Positions 1 to 11,681 of a stretch of DNA of 64,000 nucleotides are shown one piece after another. Within the stretch, counting starts at the first letter, position 1; the number at the start of each line of letters is the position of its first letter. The notes below the pieces were generated by a model. The model had not been told where the DNA came from, did not search any database, and saw nothing but the letters and a program-made list of their open reading frames with translations. The stretch is from Calvatia gigantea (taxonomy: Eukaryota > Basidiomycota > Agaricomycetes > Agaricales > Lycoperdaceae), in contig JACAAK010000020.1 in NCBI GenBank assembly GCA_025093985.1, positions 124,001-188,000 on the forward strand, in the 5' to 3' direction. The position numbers and the translations under genes were made by a program.

Positions 1-3000
1 AATTATGGTCCTCAATGCTGATGGGACAACAAATCAAGGAGGAAAGGTTACGGAAACTGCCACTATTGAAATGGAAATCAAGGGACACAAGGAGACGATC
101 AAAGCATCAGTAGTCCAACTCCAAGACAGAGCAGAAATATTTCTAGGACATGACTGGCTGACCAAACATAACCCTGAAGTAGACTGGAAAAAGGAGAAAT
201 CAAATTCATCCAATGCCCACCAGACTGCCATTTCCCACACCAGAGTATCCAGGTCACCCAAAAAATCTGAAGCATGGCTGTCACAGAAGACATATGAGAA
301 GAAAAGGACAAGCCAGACCTGACTGAACCAGCAGATCTGCCAGACTATGTTCAGCCATTCACACACCTGTTTAACAAAACAACCTTTGACAAGCTACTGC
401 AATGGACAGAATGGGACCACAAAATAATCCTAACTGAGGATGTACCCACAGAAATAAGTGCTGGAACATACAACATAACAATCAAGGAACAGGACGAACT
501 CAAGGCCTTCATTAAGGAAAACCTCAAGTCAGAACACATATGGCCATCAAAATCTCCATATGCAGCCCCCACCTTCTTCATACCAAAGAAAGATGGTTCA
601 AAATGATTAATCCAGGACTATAGACAATTAAACAATATAGTGGTAAAGGACAAAATGCCACTACCCAGAATTGGAGAAGTTATTGACAAATTGGGAAAAG
701 TGAAATACTTCAACAAACTTGACATTATTTGGGGATACAACAATGTCAGAATCAGGGAAGGAGACGAATGGAAAGCAGCATTTTTGACCAATGAAGGATT
801 GTTCAAACCAACCATAATGTATTTCAGGCTTAGCAACTCACCTGGAACATTCTCCAGGATGATGACAAGCATCTTCCAAGACCTGCTGCAAAACAGAGAC
901 ATTGTAAACTACATGGATGACTTCACAATCCCAGGGGACACCAAGGAACAACTAAAAGAAAGAACAATATGGTTCTTGATGCAAGCAGCCGAATACAATC
1001 TCTGCTTTAAATGAACCAAGTGCATATTTGACACCAAGGAAATTCCTATGTTGGGAGTAAAAATAGGACACAGACGCATTGAAATGGAGGAAGAGAAAGT
1101 CAGGGCAGTATGAGATTGGCTAGAGCCCAAAAACAAAAAGGAAGTGGAATACTTCCTAGGCTTTGCAAATTACTACTGCTAGTTCATCAAGAACTTCAGT
1201 AAAATCGTGGCCCCACTCAACCAGCTCAAAGGAGCTGTTGAATGGAACTGGGAACAAGAACACCAGTCAGCATTCAACAAATTAAAACAATGAATCACAA
1301 AAGAACCCACCCTGACACTGCCACAAAGAAAGGGACAATTTTGAGTAGAAGTTGACACCTCAAACTATGCACTAGGAGGAGTCCTATTACAAGAACAAGA
1401 CAAGAGATGGCACCCAATTGCATTCACATCGCAGACACTCTCCCCAGCAGAATGAAACTACAAAATCTATGACAAGGAATTACTGGCCATTATCCATGCC
1501 CTAAAAGAATGGCGACACTATCTACTAGATACAGAGGAGAAATTTGAAATCTGGACCAACCATGAAAATCTCAAGTACTACAGAGAACCCCAGAAACTCA
1601 ATGGATGACAAGCAAGATGGTACTTAAGATTACAGGACTATGACTTCACACTATGACACATGCCAGGCAAGACAAACACAAAAGCAGACTTACTGTCCAG
1701 AATTTGCCAAGAACCAGATGAGGAAAATGATGGAGTAATCACCATGATCCAGAAAAGTTGGCTACAAGGCAAATCAGAAGACAAAGAAGAGTCTGAAGAA
1801 ACCATCCTACTCCACACAGAATTACTCATCACACTGACATTTATGGACCAGATAAAGGCAAATTACCAGAGAGATACGAGCATCACTATGGAGCTTCTAA
1901 ACAAGGAATCCAATATCATGGAACATAATGGAATCATTTACAGGAAAAACAGCATGTATGTACCACTGGACCCCACACTCCATGAAGAAATTCTACAACA
2001 ATATTATGATGCACCAGATGCAGGACACCCAGGACAACATAGGATGATTGAACTGATCACCAGGGACTATTGGTGGCCATCCATACAAAATGATACCAGG
2101 AAATATGTCAAAGGATGTCAGAACTGTCAAAGGAACAAACCTCACACAACACCATTGAAAATGCCACTACACCCACTCCCAATACTGAATGGGCCATGGG
2201 AAGAGATAAGCATTGACCTCATTGGGCCACTACCAGAATCAGAAGGAAAAGATGCCATCCTGGTAGTTGTTGACCAGTTTACAAAAATGATACAGCTCAT
2301 GCCAACAAAAATAGATGTATCATCAAAAGGAATCACGCAACTTTACAGAAACGAAATATGGAAGCTATATGGAGTACCACAGAAAGTCCTTAGCAACTGA
2401 GGACCACAGTTTGCATCAGAATTCACAGGAGAATTGTTCAAAGGATTAGGAATAGAACAAACTCTATCAATAGCCTACCATCCCCAAATAGATGGACAAA
2501 TAGAACAAATCAACCAAGAAGTTGAAACATACCTTCGCCTGTACTGCAACTATGAACAAGACAACTAGGTGAATTGGCTACTCATGGCCAAGTTCCAATA
2601 CAATGACAAAAGGCACAGTAGAGCATAGGAAACACTGTTCTACCTCAATTATGGATGATACCCCTGGAAAGGAAAAGACTACAGAATAATGAACAACCCC
2701 AGTAGCACCAAATTCCTAAAACAACTATGGAATGCAAGGGAGAACTCCACAGTGGCACTATAATTATATCAAGAAAAGATGAAACAGACCCACAACAATA
2801 GCAAGCTGCACATAACACAATATCAAATTGGTGATGAAGTATGGCTAGAAAACACAAATATCCATACCAATCAGCCATCAAAGAAGCTAGGCCAGAAAAG
2901 GTATGGGCCTTTCCAAATCAAGGAAAAGATAGGAGAAGTGGCATATCAGCTTGCATTACCAGAAGGATGGGCCATCCACAATGTATTTAATGAGCAGCTG

Positions 3001-3306
3001 CTAACCCTGGTACAGAAAGCAGCATTCCCAAGGCAGTGGAAACTACCAGTGCCTGAGCCAGTGATCATCAATAATGAAGAAGAATATGAGGTAGAGAAGA
3101 TCTGAGGATGACAAAAATGGGGATGGGATTATCAATTCCTAGTACACTAGAAAAGATATGACAACAAGGATGATATGTGGACAGTAGAGTCAAACCTGAC
3201 AAATGCTCAAGATGCAATAGCAGATTACCAAAAGAGGCATCTGGAGGATATCCATAAAAAGAGGGGCAGAAAAACCAAAAAATCATCACCCAACTAAAGG
3301 AACTAG
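1..3306 (+). pseudogene. A1 pol: protease (partial), RT, RNase H, integrase, chromodomain, broken
   Basis: This is the Pol polyprotein of family A, which would cleave, reverse-transcribe and integrate the element. The start shows the end of a retropepsin-like domain with the conserved LGHDWL motif near 145-165. A one-base deletion near 190 shifts the frame. RT is clear from about 640, with the YMDD active site near 912-923. RNase H follows (about 1340-1600). Integrase has its HHCC finger near 2020-2150, the first catalytic Asp in SIDLIGPLP near 2210, and the second region around 2395, where Asp has become Asn and the next Arg codon is TGA. The GPY/F-like linker (2880-3000) leads to a chromodomain at about 3080-3260. 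Stops at 606, 1012, 1114, 1603, 2398 and others are mostly TGA at Arg or Trp codons. Pol ends at the TAG at 3304. Confidence 0.88.
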
Positions 3307-3312
3307 CCAGAC

Positions 3313-4296
3313 ATGCCTTCCTTATAAGCCAACTGTGTTACCATCCACTCCCTCGTCCACCCCAATCCAACCACAATCTCATCCATTCCCCTTCCAGAAC
3401 TAGGCAACAGCCAAGTACCTGCACCCCAAAGCACTCACTACAACCTCACCACCACACCATCCCCAGCACAGGGACTTCTTGAATCCCTACTAAAAGATGT
3501 CAACAAAGCCACCAATAGTGAAATAGAAACCATTACCACCCAAAACAAGTGATTAGTTGTCAACCAACACATCACCCTTGCTACTACATGCATTACCTTC
3601 GCCGATATGTACACAGGGTTTGCCAATGCATCCTTATCCACCAATCAGCATATCCCTGCCATCTTTTGAGCCCTAGACCAATCCACACTCACATCCAGTG
3701 AACAAGACTATGTCCACAGCCTCCACAACCACATCAACCTTGGACTTGAGGTATTCAAACACCTTGATATTACTGACATATTCCTAGAACTTGCCAACAT
3801 AGCCATGAACCTACTTAGATATGACAAGACCACTGAGGATCCAGAGATCGATGCCTTCATTGACAGGATCCATAATACCCATTCCAAATTACACAGTACA
3901 ATCAACCCCACACCACTGACCTGAGCCGACACACCCATGGACGAAGAGACTACCGTCTCCATGAAAGAAAAAGTCAACTCTCTCCACCATTTTATAAAAA
4001 CCATCACTCTACCACAACTCATATTGGTTTTTCTCCCACCCACAAGGTTCTGTACTATATTACCAGGCCAAGAAAAGGACCAACACTATTGGAGGATGAT
4101 AGTCAAGAGCTATTGGGACAACTCTACCACAACCAATTTCCCATTCAACGGCATTCCAGTCCCTATCCACCAGGATGGATGAAGCCACTTACCCATCTTC
4201 TTCACACAGTCGAATGATGGAAAATACCTCATTGGGGCCACCAAGAAAGCCCTCACCTCTACTGTAGTCAATGGCAACTTTGATGAAGCTTCCTGA
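3313..4296 (+). pseudogene. A1 ORF3, accessory gene of family A, unknown function
   Basis: A second reading frame starts 7 nt after the pol stop and runs 984 nt to a TGA at 4294, the same length as in A4 (46425-47408). It is therefore a conserved 328-codon frame rather than filler. The protein is Ser/Thr/Pro-rich at the N-terminus. It then becomes helical, including a segment resembling LESLLKDIDKA and a Leu-rich stretch around EVFKHLDITDIFLELAN. It closes with a conserved block containing LPGQEKDQHYW and KKALTS. I see no signal peptide, transmembrane segment or known catalytic motif. Codon 204 (3922-3924) is TGA here and in the other two copies, and there are further nonsense codons near 3552 and 3668. 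I do not recognise the family. Its position is where some retroelements carry env-like or accessory genes. Confidence 0.6.
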
Positions 4297-4312
4297 GGCA
4301 TGCAGCCAAATT

Positions 4313-4612
4313 TGTTATGGATTTCCACCAATCATATTGTGTTCCATGCTTGTCTGCATTTCTATACCACCAGTACATCTGTTTCACCTATTTCTGTTGA
4401 GTGATCTCTGTTATGACTTGAGCTAACTACTGCCTTACCAAATGTTTCATGTAGTTACCCCATCCATTCAACTGGATGACTTCCTGTATTTAAGCATACA
4501 TACATCCACTGTATTTGGTATGCTTAACCACCTTTTGTTCCTCTCCCCTTATTCGCCCTCAAGTCTTAGCCTAAGTTGCAACCTGAGGTTTACTCAGACT
4601 AAGGTTGTAACA
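4313..4612 (+). repeat. A2 5' LTR (300 bp)
   Basis: Starts TGTTATGG and ends TTGTAACA. It pairs with 19540-19838, which differs by scattered transitions and small indels. TATTTAAG at 4487-4494 serves as the TATA-like box, and the predicted transcript start is near 4520, where the word ATGCTTAACCA (4520-4530) begins. A pyrimidine-rich stretch follows (4531-4560). Confidence 0.92.
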
Positions 4613-4614
4613 TT

Positions 4615-4625
4615 TGGTTAAGTGT
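4615..4625 (+). promoter_or_regulatory. A2 primer binding site, self-priming type
   Basis: Two bases after the LTR lies TGGTTAAGTGT. It is complementary over 8 nt (CTTAACCA) to the predicted 5' end of the element's own RNA at 4523-4530. The other copies show that the ancestral pair was probably an 11-nt match containing a CpG (ACGCTTAACCA with TGGTTAAGCGT). CpG decay then changed the last bases differently in each copy. No tRNA-like 3' end is evident. Confidence 0.65.
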
Positions 4626-4691
4626 CCCCACCTCACCTTGCAAGGAGTAGGCTGAAACAGGCCTGAACAAAGACAACCCAGGAGCTAGTAT

Positions 4692-5105
4692 ATGAGCTCG
4701 AACCCAGACAAATACAGAGAGCTGAATCTCAAAGTCACTGACAATGAATCTGAAACATCAGACAAATCTGAAACAGGGAACCCCGAAGTACCTGAAGAAC
4801 TAACTGGAGAAACACACGACAAAACCAGAGTAAACCCAGCAGAAGAAAAAGTATTATCAGAACTTCTAAACGAACTCGACCTAGCAGAGGAAGAGTTAGT
4901 CCATCAGGAGAAATCAGACGAATCAAGCTCAGACAAAACAGAATCAGAGACTGACTCCGACATGACCGACAATGCAGTAGTACCCACAACAATGCCCAGT
5001 GGGAAAGGCTTAGTACCAGACCCAGAGTTTTTCAATAGCATCCACACCAAGTTCGATGACTGGTAGAGAGCAATGATGCTCTTCATGAAGTTCAACAAGA
5101 TAGTC
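4692..5105 (+). pseudogene. A2 gag, 5' segment (split by B1)
   Basis: The start codon at 4692 opens an acidic Gag N-terminus beginning MSSNPDKYRE, with many Glu, Ser and Asp residues. It continues into the capsid-like region ending in MKFNKIV. The frame reads to the TSD (5101-5105), apart from a TAG at 5065-5067 where A4 has TGG. The rest of the gene resumes at 14298. The same N-terminus occurs in A3 (from 25693) and A4 (from 41778), which fixes the start. Gag would form the virus-like particle and bind element RNA. Confidence 0.85.
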
Positions 5106-5734
5106 TGTTACGAACTTACCACCTCCCCGGACTCTCCGAACTAACGTATTAACCTTCTTAACAGACTTTCTATTATTTCCCTCTGTATACCCCGGTCCGT
5201 TCTTTATTTATTTATCACATGTACTTCTACCTCTGCTTCTTATGATTCATTCTGAATCATGTTCCTGTTTCACCTTCATCTTTTCCCGCCATTGTACTTC
5301 TCCTTACCTGGCTCTATCTTCTTATGACTCATACTCGTTCTTCTGTATTCATTTCACCTATCCCTATAATTCCTCAGATTACCAATTAACCCGTAGTAGT
5401 TCTCATTGACTCATATCTACTTACTACGTAATCTCTCATCTCTTATTCGTAGCTAGTATATAAACCTTAAGTAGTACTTTGTATTACTTCAGGTTATTCT
5501 AGTAACAAGCTTCCTTATCTTCGCTCATCTGCTACAAGGCTAACAACCTTGGGGACTGCAGTGACATTTAACTCGGACTTCTCAGGCAAGCGTGAGCTTC
5601 TACTTGAGGGAGTGATCTGAAGCCTGCACAGAAGTCATTGAGACTTGTTGAATACTCCTAGGCTATAGTGTCGAACCTCTCCCTGAGTGGAGACGATCCG
5701 GGCCCGGTTGCAAAGTAAGGTAACGCATGTAACA
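5106..5734 (+). repeat. B1 5' LTR (629 bp)
   Basis: Begins TGTTACGAAC and ends GTAACA. It is nearly identical to 13661-14292. The U3 region has runs of pyrimidine-rich sequence. A TATA box lies at 5457-5464, and R/U5 carries several short stem-forming stretches (for example gctaacaaccttggg). Confidence 0.95.
5457..5500 (+). promoter_or_regulatory. B1 LTR promoter: TATA box and predicted RNA 5' end
   Basis: TATATAAA at 5457-5464 is followed 34 nt later by AGGTTATTCT (5491-5500). That word is exactly complementary to the site just inside the element at 5737-5746. The spacing fits a transcript starting at or near 5491. The spacing is 34 nt in C1, C2, A3 and A4 as well, and 33-35 nt elsewhere. 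Confidence 0.72.
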
Positions 5735-5736
5735 TA

Positions 5737-5746
5737 AGAATAACCT
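5737..5746 (+). promoter_or_regulatory. B1 primer binding site, self-priming type
   Basis: AGAATAACCT begins after a 2-nt spacer from the LTR end. It is the 10-nt reverse complement of the predicted RNA 5' end (5491-5500). The same pair is kept in the diverged copy B2 (30287-30296 with 30533-30542). This is the arrangement known for Tf1 and the Tf1/sushi group, in which the RNA folds back to prime its own reverse transcription. Confidence 0.75.
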
Positions 5747-5960
5747 CCACCCTCACCTCCTTTCTCTCGTTTCTATACGACTCCTGTCTCTTACGGCCAG
5801 CTTCTGCCGATTATCCCTCCGTCCAGTTGACGTTGAGAAGCCTTCCCGGTAATAGAGTTAAGAAGAGTGGAACTTTGGGTCTACTGACTTGTTTATCTGT
5901 CCTCCGCCAAGTAGCGTTGAGTAGAGCAGGCCTGGCTACTGCTATCTGTCTTTCTTCACC

Positions 5961-7974
5961 ACATCGCGAAAAGGGAAACGTCCCTTACACCCTCCTTCTT
6001 CATCTCCAGAACGATCATTCCATACACCAACCCAACACTCATTCGAGTCTCCTACTACTCCCCTGCCTAAATGAACTCATCAACCAGAAGGACCTTCTGC
6101 ACCATTCTTAGAAAAGATTTATCATACCCCACAGCACTAGATCACAAAAACCAAAACTACTACAAGAATTACCAGCACCTACTAGAAAATCCACTGAACC
6201 TGAACCACCGAAGCCAACACAAAGTGGCAAATTTCGACTATTTTCGACCTGATTCGCCCGAGCAGGGCCCACCTCAAGAATCACCACCACAGACACTGTC
6301 CAGAGCCGTATCCCCTTCCCAATTCAGAATCGAAAACCCCTACATCTTACCATCCGTCCTTGAAGATGACGAAGACAACGAGACGTTCCATCAGCTGCCC
6401 GAACATCCATCTGACTTCCAAGACATCCTCAATCAAGAAGGAACCCATCTTCTATACACTCCAGACACCCTCGAATACCCAGATATCCCTGGCTTTGAAT
6501 CACAAGAACCAATTCATCCAGAAATCGAAGACATGGCTACTTCAACTCAAACGCAAATTGAAATGAATAATGAACCAACCGACCAACCACTACCCTGATC
6601 AGGAGCCACAACTCCCATCTTTGGAATTGGACAATGAAGACCACCTGGAGAAGATTCTCCCTGCAGAGGTCGACAAGGAAGAGCGCCCTCTCCCTCCCCC
6701 CCCTCATCACGAAACTCCAGCCATGGTTCATTCACTCCGTCCTCTTTCTCCATTGGAAGAGAAGGAGGAGGTCGACAAAGACATCGTACTCCAGCCATTC
6801 AATTTGTAGGAAACGATGGAAATTCAAAAGAAATCGGACAAAAGCCCCCGAACTTCGACGGAACAAACCCCCGATTCAAAACTTGGTGGATACTAGTCAA
6901 AAACTATCTCAAAATGAACCCTAGAGCATTTATGGATGACCAGCGACAGATCAGATTCGTCCTCAGCCTTATGGTCGAAGGGAAAGCCAGATCCTGGTCT
7001 GAACAATATTACAAAAGCCGAATTACTGATGCCCATGGAAGACCCATCCCTTGGAAATACTCTACCTTCGAAGAGTTCGGAATCGAAATCTTGAAACACT
7101 TCACTCCAGTAGATGAACAAATCACTGCACGAAGACAATGGTATGAATTGAAGCAAAATAAGTCCTCAGCAGCAGACTTCAATCTTGAATTCCAACGCCT
7201 TGCATCTATTGGAGGAATTCAAGACAATGAAGCATTAATTGAACAATATAAACGAGGACTCAATCCTAATCTCGCAAGAGAAGTATGGACTAGAAAAGAA
7301 GGACCACCCGAAACCATTGCTGAATGGTATACCGATGTGGTATGACGAGACTCAGTCAATCGTCAAGCCGATGCAATGTGGCCTAGAAACTTCTCTCAAA
7401 ACCCAACTCCCTACCAACCACCCCATTTCCCCCAACCAACCTACTACACTCGTTTTCAACCAAATCGCCAACCTGCATGAACCATACATGAAATGCAGGC
7501 AGAACCTCAAGACCCCTACGAACCACCTTACGAAGACGAAGAACTATATCCCCCAGAACAAGACTACACTCATGAAGACTACGACCTGGATGACCCTGAA
7601 TTACAACTAAACGCAGTATTTACTGCTGAGCAAGTTGCTCGCTACAAAGCTGGGAAATGCATAGGTTGCGGAAAATTTGGACACCTTATGTATCAGCAAC
7701 TGTCCAAATCCTGACCCAAACTTGTCCAAGGAAAAACCACCTCCTAGACTGACCCAACCCACCACAAAGAAGATTCATGCAACCACCCCATTATGCACAA
7801 CCCTCCCGACCTCAAGCTTCCAGGAATTATTCCGGTACCGCCCCTAATCAAACCCAAAAAATCTCTGCACTTGATATTCAAGCAATGATCAGAGAACTTC
7901 CAACGGACGAACAAATGGAATTCAGAGAAGCATATATCTCTGACCCAACACTTAAGCCCTTCGGGGATTTTTGA
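5961..7974 (+). pseudogene. B1 gag (broken)
   Basis: Comparison with B2 shows that Gag extends well upstream of the obvious capsid region, from about 5961 (…KGKRP…). An ancestral ATG there reads ACA in B1 and ATA in B2. The N-terminal third is Pro/Ser/Gln-rich, and a block starting MATSTQTQ lies at 6533. The capsid-like domain is at about 6840-7345. It is followed by a Pro-rich acidic stretch and one zinc knuckle (CIGCGKFGH, 7660-7685). A 4-bp insertion at about 7689-7692 destroys the last Cys of the knuckle, which B2 keeps as CIGCGKFGHLISNC. A 1-bp insertion near 7770 restores the frame. TGA codons at 6596, 6635 and 7343 also interrupt it. The frame ends at TGA 7972-7974, directly after GATTTT. 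Confidence 0.82.
7966..7974 (+). promoter_or_regulatory. B1 candidate -1 frameshift site between gag and pol
   Basis: The Gag frame ends GAT TTT TGA. The Pol frame is -1 and is read from TTG at 7971. A run of five T lets a Phe-tRNA on TTT re-pair one base back. B2 keeps the same arrangement as GAT TTT TAA, so the stop and the T run are conserved while the stop codon itself changed. Whether slippage occurs is inference. Confidence 0.5.
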
Positions 7975-10900
7975 AGGCGTCACCCGATCCTGTAAAGGAA
8001 TCGCTGGGTGACCCACAAATCAATCTAATAAAACTCCCTACCTCGGACAATAAAGCGTCAATCTTTCTCCCTATCAAACTCAATCAGAATTATCTACGAA
8101 ATATCCCAGTCACCGCTCTAATTGACTCTGGAGCCCAAGGAAACTTCATCTCCTCAAATTTTACAAACACCTATGGACTACGAACATGCCCTATCAAACA
8201 TCCTATCAAAGTATCCAATGTGGATGGAACTTCCAACGAAAATGGATCAATCTATGAAAGTGTTGAATTGAACGCCTTAATTGATGGAAAACAATGCCAA
8301 TTTGAAGCCTACGTCTCAGGAATAGGATCCAAAGATCTAATCCTAGGATACCCGTGGCTACAACAAACAAACCCAGACATAAATTGGACTACTCAAGAGT
8401 TCAAATGGCGAAACAATGACAACATCATACCCTTAATCGTAAAATCCACAAACAGACCTACCACTATCAATGAAATCGCCTTAGACATCCATGGAATGAA
8501 TGATGCTGAACGCTACACCTACCTAGACAAAGATGTTGACCCACTTGCTGTAAAGGTCTTTGAAGTGATCATCCATTTGGAAGAACCTGAACTCTCTATC
8601 GATGAACTCAAACTCTACTTGGAAAACATTGATTTCAATGAATTCCATTTGGAACACGAACTCTACGGAATCACTCAAACTCCACATGAACTCGAAATCA
8701 ATACGAAGATCACCCAAGCTACAAGTCTCGTGCAAAAGTCAACCCCAAAAATCGATACAAAGGTACCCAGGAAATACAAGAAATTCGCTTCACTCTTCGA
8801 CACGAAGAAATCTGAGCGATTTCCCCCTCCTAGGCCATACGACCATAAAATCGAACTCTTGGATACCTTCAAACCAGAACTAGGGAAAACCGTACCCCTT
8901 ATCACCCCTTGAAACCGAAGAACTCAAGAAGTTCATAAGCGAAAACCTCCGAAAAGGATACATCCGAGAATCTGAATCTCCCATGGCCACATCCTTCTTC
9001 TTCGTAGGAAAGAAGGATGGGAAACTTCGACCATGTCAAGATTACCATTATCTAAATAAACATACCAAGAAGAATGCGTACCCTATTCCTATGATAACGA
9101 CAATTATGGACAAACTTCAAGGAGCAAAACTATTCACTAAAATGGACGTCCGACTCGGATACAACAACATCCGTATTCGAGAAGGAGACCAATGGAAAGC
9201 CGCATTCAAAACTCCAATCGGACTTTACGAACTGAACGTCATGTTCTTTGGAATGTGCAACTCCCCAGCCACCTTCCAAAAGATGATGGACACCATATTC
9301 GCAAAGATGCTAGATAAAGGAGGAATTATAATCTATATGGACGACATCCTCATCTACGCAAAAACTCAGGAAGAAATGGATCGCCTTACTCTGGAAGCAC
9401 TTCAGATCTTGAAAGACAACGATCTATACCTGAAACTAGAAAAATGCGAATTCGATAAAACCCATCTAGAATATCTTGGCATGATAATCTCCCCCGACAA
9501 GATCGAAATGGACAACACCAAACTCCGTGGAATAGAAGAATGGCCCTTACCCCGCACTACCCGCGATGTCAGAAAATTCATGGGATTCTGTAACTTCTAC
9601 TGAAAATTCATACATCGTTATGCCGACATCTCTCGACCGCTTAATGCTCTTCTATCCAAAACAAAGAAATTCAAATGGGAACATAAAGCAAACGAAGCCT
9701 TCAACCAACTAAAATCCGAGTTCATGAAGAAACCCGTTTTGCTGATGCCAGACCAAACAAGACCCTTCTTTATCGAAACCAATGCCTCAAAATATGCCTT
9801 AGGAGCAGTCTTATCACAGCAAGACATGAACGGAAACTACCACCCAGTAGCTTTCTTATCCAAAGCATTCAACCCTACCCAACGAAACTACGAAATACAT
9901 GACAGGGAACTCCTTGCCATAATCACGGCACTAGAAGAATGGCGACATTACCTAGAAGGAGCCCAACATCGCGTAACAATACGAACTGATCACAAGAACC
10001 TTACCTTTTGGAGAAAGCCCCAAAATATCTCCAGAAGACAAGCTCGATGGCTTGGTTTCCTCACACATTTCGACTTCGCAATTGAACACGTCCCAGGAAC
10101 CAAAATACCTGCCGCCGATGCCCTCTCACATCGACCAGATCACACCCCAGATGATGACAATGACAATGAAAATGTTATTGTCTTACCTGAGGAAGTATTC
10201 CTCAGGGAAATCACTATATTACCCAACAAACTATTCATTTCCGTGGTTGATCAGGAATTACAGAACGACATCGTAAGATCATCGAAATATGATGAAATCA
10301 CCACTGGAAGCCATGAAACGACTTCTATCAGAATCACCAGAAGCAATAAATCCGAAATATGGGATGATTCCCAGGCCACATGGACATCTTATGACATTCG
10401 AAGGGAAGATCATTATCCCAGAAGACATAGAACTCCGCCGACGTGTCATCCAACGATACCACGACCACCCTTCAGTCGGACACCCCAGAGAACAAGAAAC
10501 TTATCGCTTGGCCAAAGCTGAAGTATATTGGCCAGGAATGAGTACCTTTGTACGAAATTACGTTAAAGGATGCAGCGTATGCCAACAATTTAAAATTAAC
10601 TGAAATCCTTCCCATCCTTCGTTGCAACCGATACCACCACCGATATCTACTAGACCATTCGCCCATATCGCTATGGATCTGCTGACCGATTTACCGAAAT
10701 CCCATGGATTCGACTCAATTCTGTCCATAGTGGACCATGGACTTACGAAGGGGGTAATTCTCACTCCTTGTACAAAGGAAGTCACTGCCAAAGGAATTGC
10801 CGATATAATTATAGACAAGGTCTACACCAGATTTGGACTACCGGACAAGATAATCTCCGACCGTGACCCCAGATTCCGAGCAAACTCCAGTCAAGCTCTC

Positions 10901-11681
10901 ATGAAACGACTTGGAATCACCCAATCATTCTCATCAGCCTACCACCCTCAATCGGATGGAACAACAGAACGATTCAATCAGGAAATTGCAGCGTACCTGT
11001 CTATCTACTGTACAGGAAATCCCTCCACCTGGTCTAAAGCACTCCCAATCCTCGAATTCTCCCACAATTCATGAACACACTCAGGCCAGGAAACAAACCC
11101 CTTTTGAACTCATGTACAGAACAAAACCCCATGGAATACCTACCATTCTGGAGGAATCAAACTTCACCACTACTGAAGAACGAATAGAACTCCTAGACCA
11201 TGCATGAAGAGAAGCAATTGCTGCCCACAAACTAGCTATGGAATGCATGGAACAACGAATCAAAGCAAAATTCAAACCCTTCACCCTAGGACAAAAAGTG
11301 TGGCTTGAACGGAGAAACCTGAAACTCCCATTCAAATCAAACAAGATTGCACCAAAACGCCTTGGACCATTTACCATCAAAGAAGTCTTATCGCCACTCT
11401 CCTACCGACTGAAACTACCTGAAACATGGAAAATTCACAATGTATTCCATGCTACCCTTCTCTCCGAATACACTGAAAACAATACCCATGGATCAAATCC
11501 ACAACCACCCCTCCCTGACATAATAGAAGGAGAAGAAGAATACGAAATCGAAGGTATCTTGAACCATAGAACCAAGAATAAACAAAGGAAATACTATATC
11601 AAATGGAAAGGCTACAACCACGAAGAAAACTCTTGGGAAAACGAAGTACAATTCTTACCACATGCCCAAGAATTGTTATGA
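7971..11681 (+). pseudogene. B1 pol: protease, RT, RNase H, integrase, chromodomain (frameshifted)
   Basis: The retropepsin motif LIDSGAQGNF lies near 8120-8150, with LGYPWL near 8345. A 1-bp insertion around 8896 breaks the link to RT. RT then reads openly from about 8910 to 9603, with YMDD at 9334-9345. Arg at 9601-9603 is TGA. RNase H is at 9740-10030. Integrase shows the HHCC finger (H near 10470, CSVCQQ near 10573) and core motifs DLLTD (about 10676), SDRDPRF (about 10857) and TERFNQE (about 10966). Frameshifts lie near 10300 and 11075. The GPF module (about 11365) is followed by a canonical chromodomain at about 11535-11681. Its Tyr (YEIEGI), Trp and Tyr (IKWKGY) match the usual aromatic cage. 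Pol would act in cytoplasmic particles and then at chromatin, with the chromodomain probably steering integration. Confidence 0.9.

Larger units (their letters stand above)
1..4312 (+). mobile_element. Ty3/gypsy family A copy A1, left portion (5' end outside window)
   Basis: The window opens inside the protease part of a chromodomain gypsy element. Domain order along the strand is protease tail, reverse transcriptase, RNase H, integrase, chromodomain, then a separate ORF3. The copy does not end at the LTR that follows at 4313. Its last bases (aaatt, 4308-4312) are duplicated at 19839-19843, where the A1 sequence resumes with its polypurine tract and its own 3' LTR (19853-20156). So A2, with B1 inside it, is inserted in A1. 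Gag and the 5' LTR of A1 lie to the left of the window. Many in-frame TGA codons mark it as an old, dead copy. Confidence 0.88.

Noticed and set aside
640..3300. TGA read as an amino acid (altered genetic code)
   Set aside because: The same codons are CAA in other copies and lie at former CpG. B1 and C1 coding stretches use ordinary stops. TGA also ends ORF3 and other frames.
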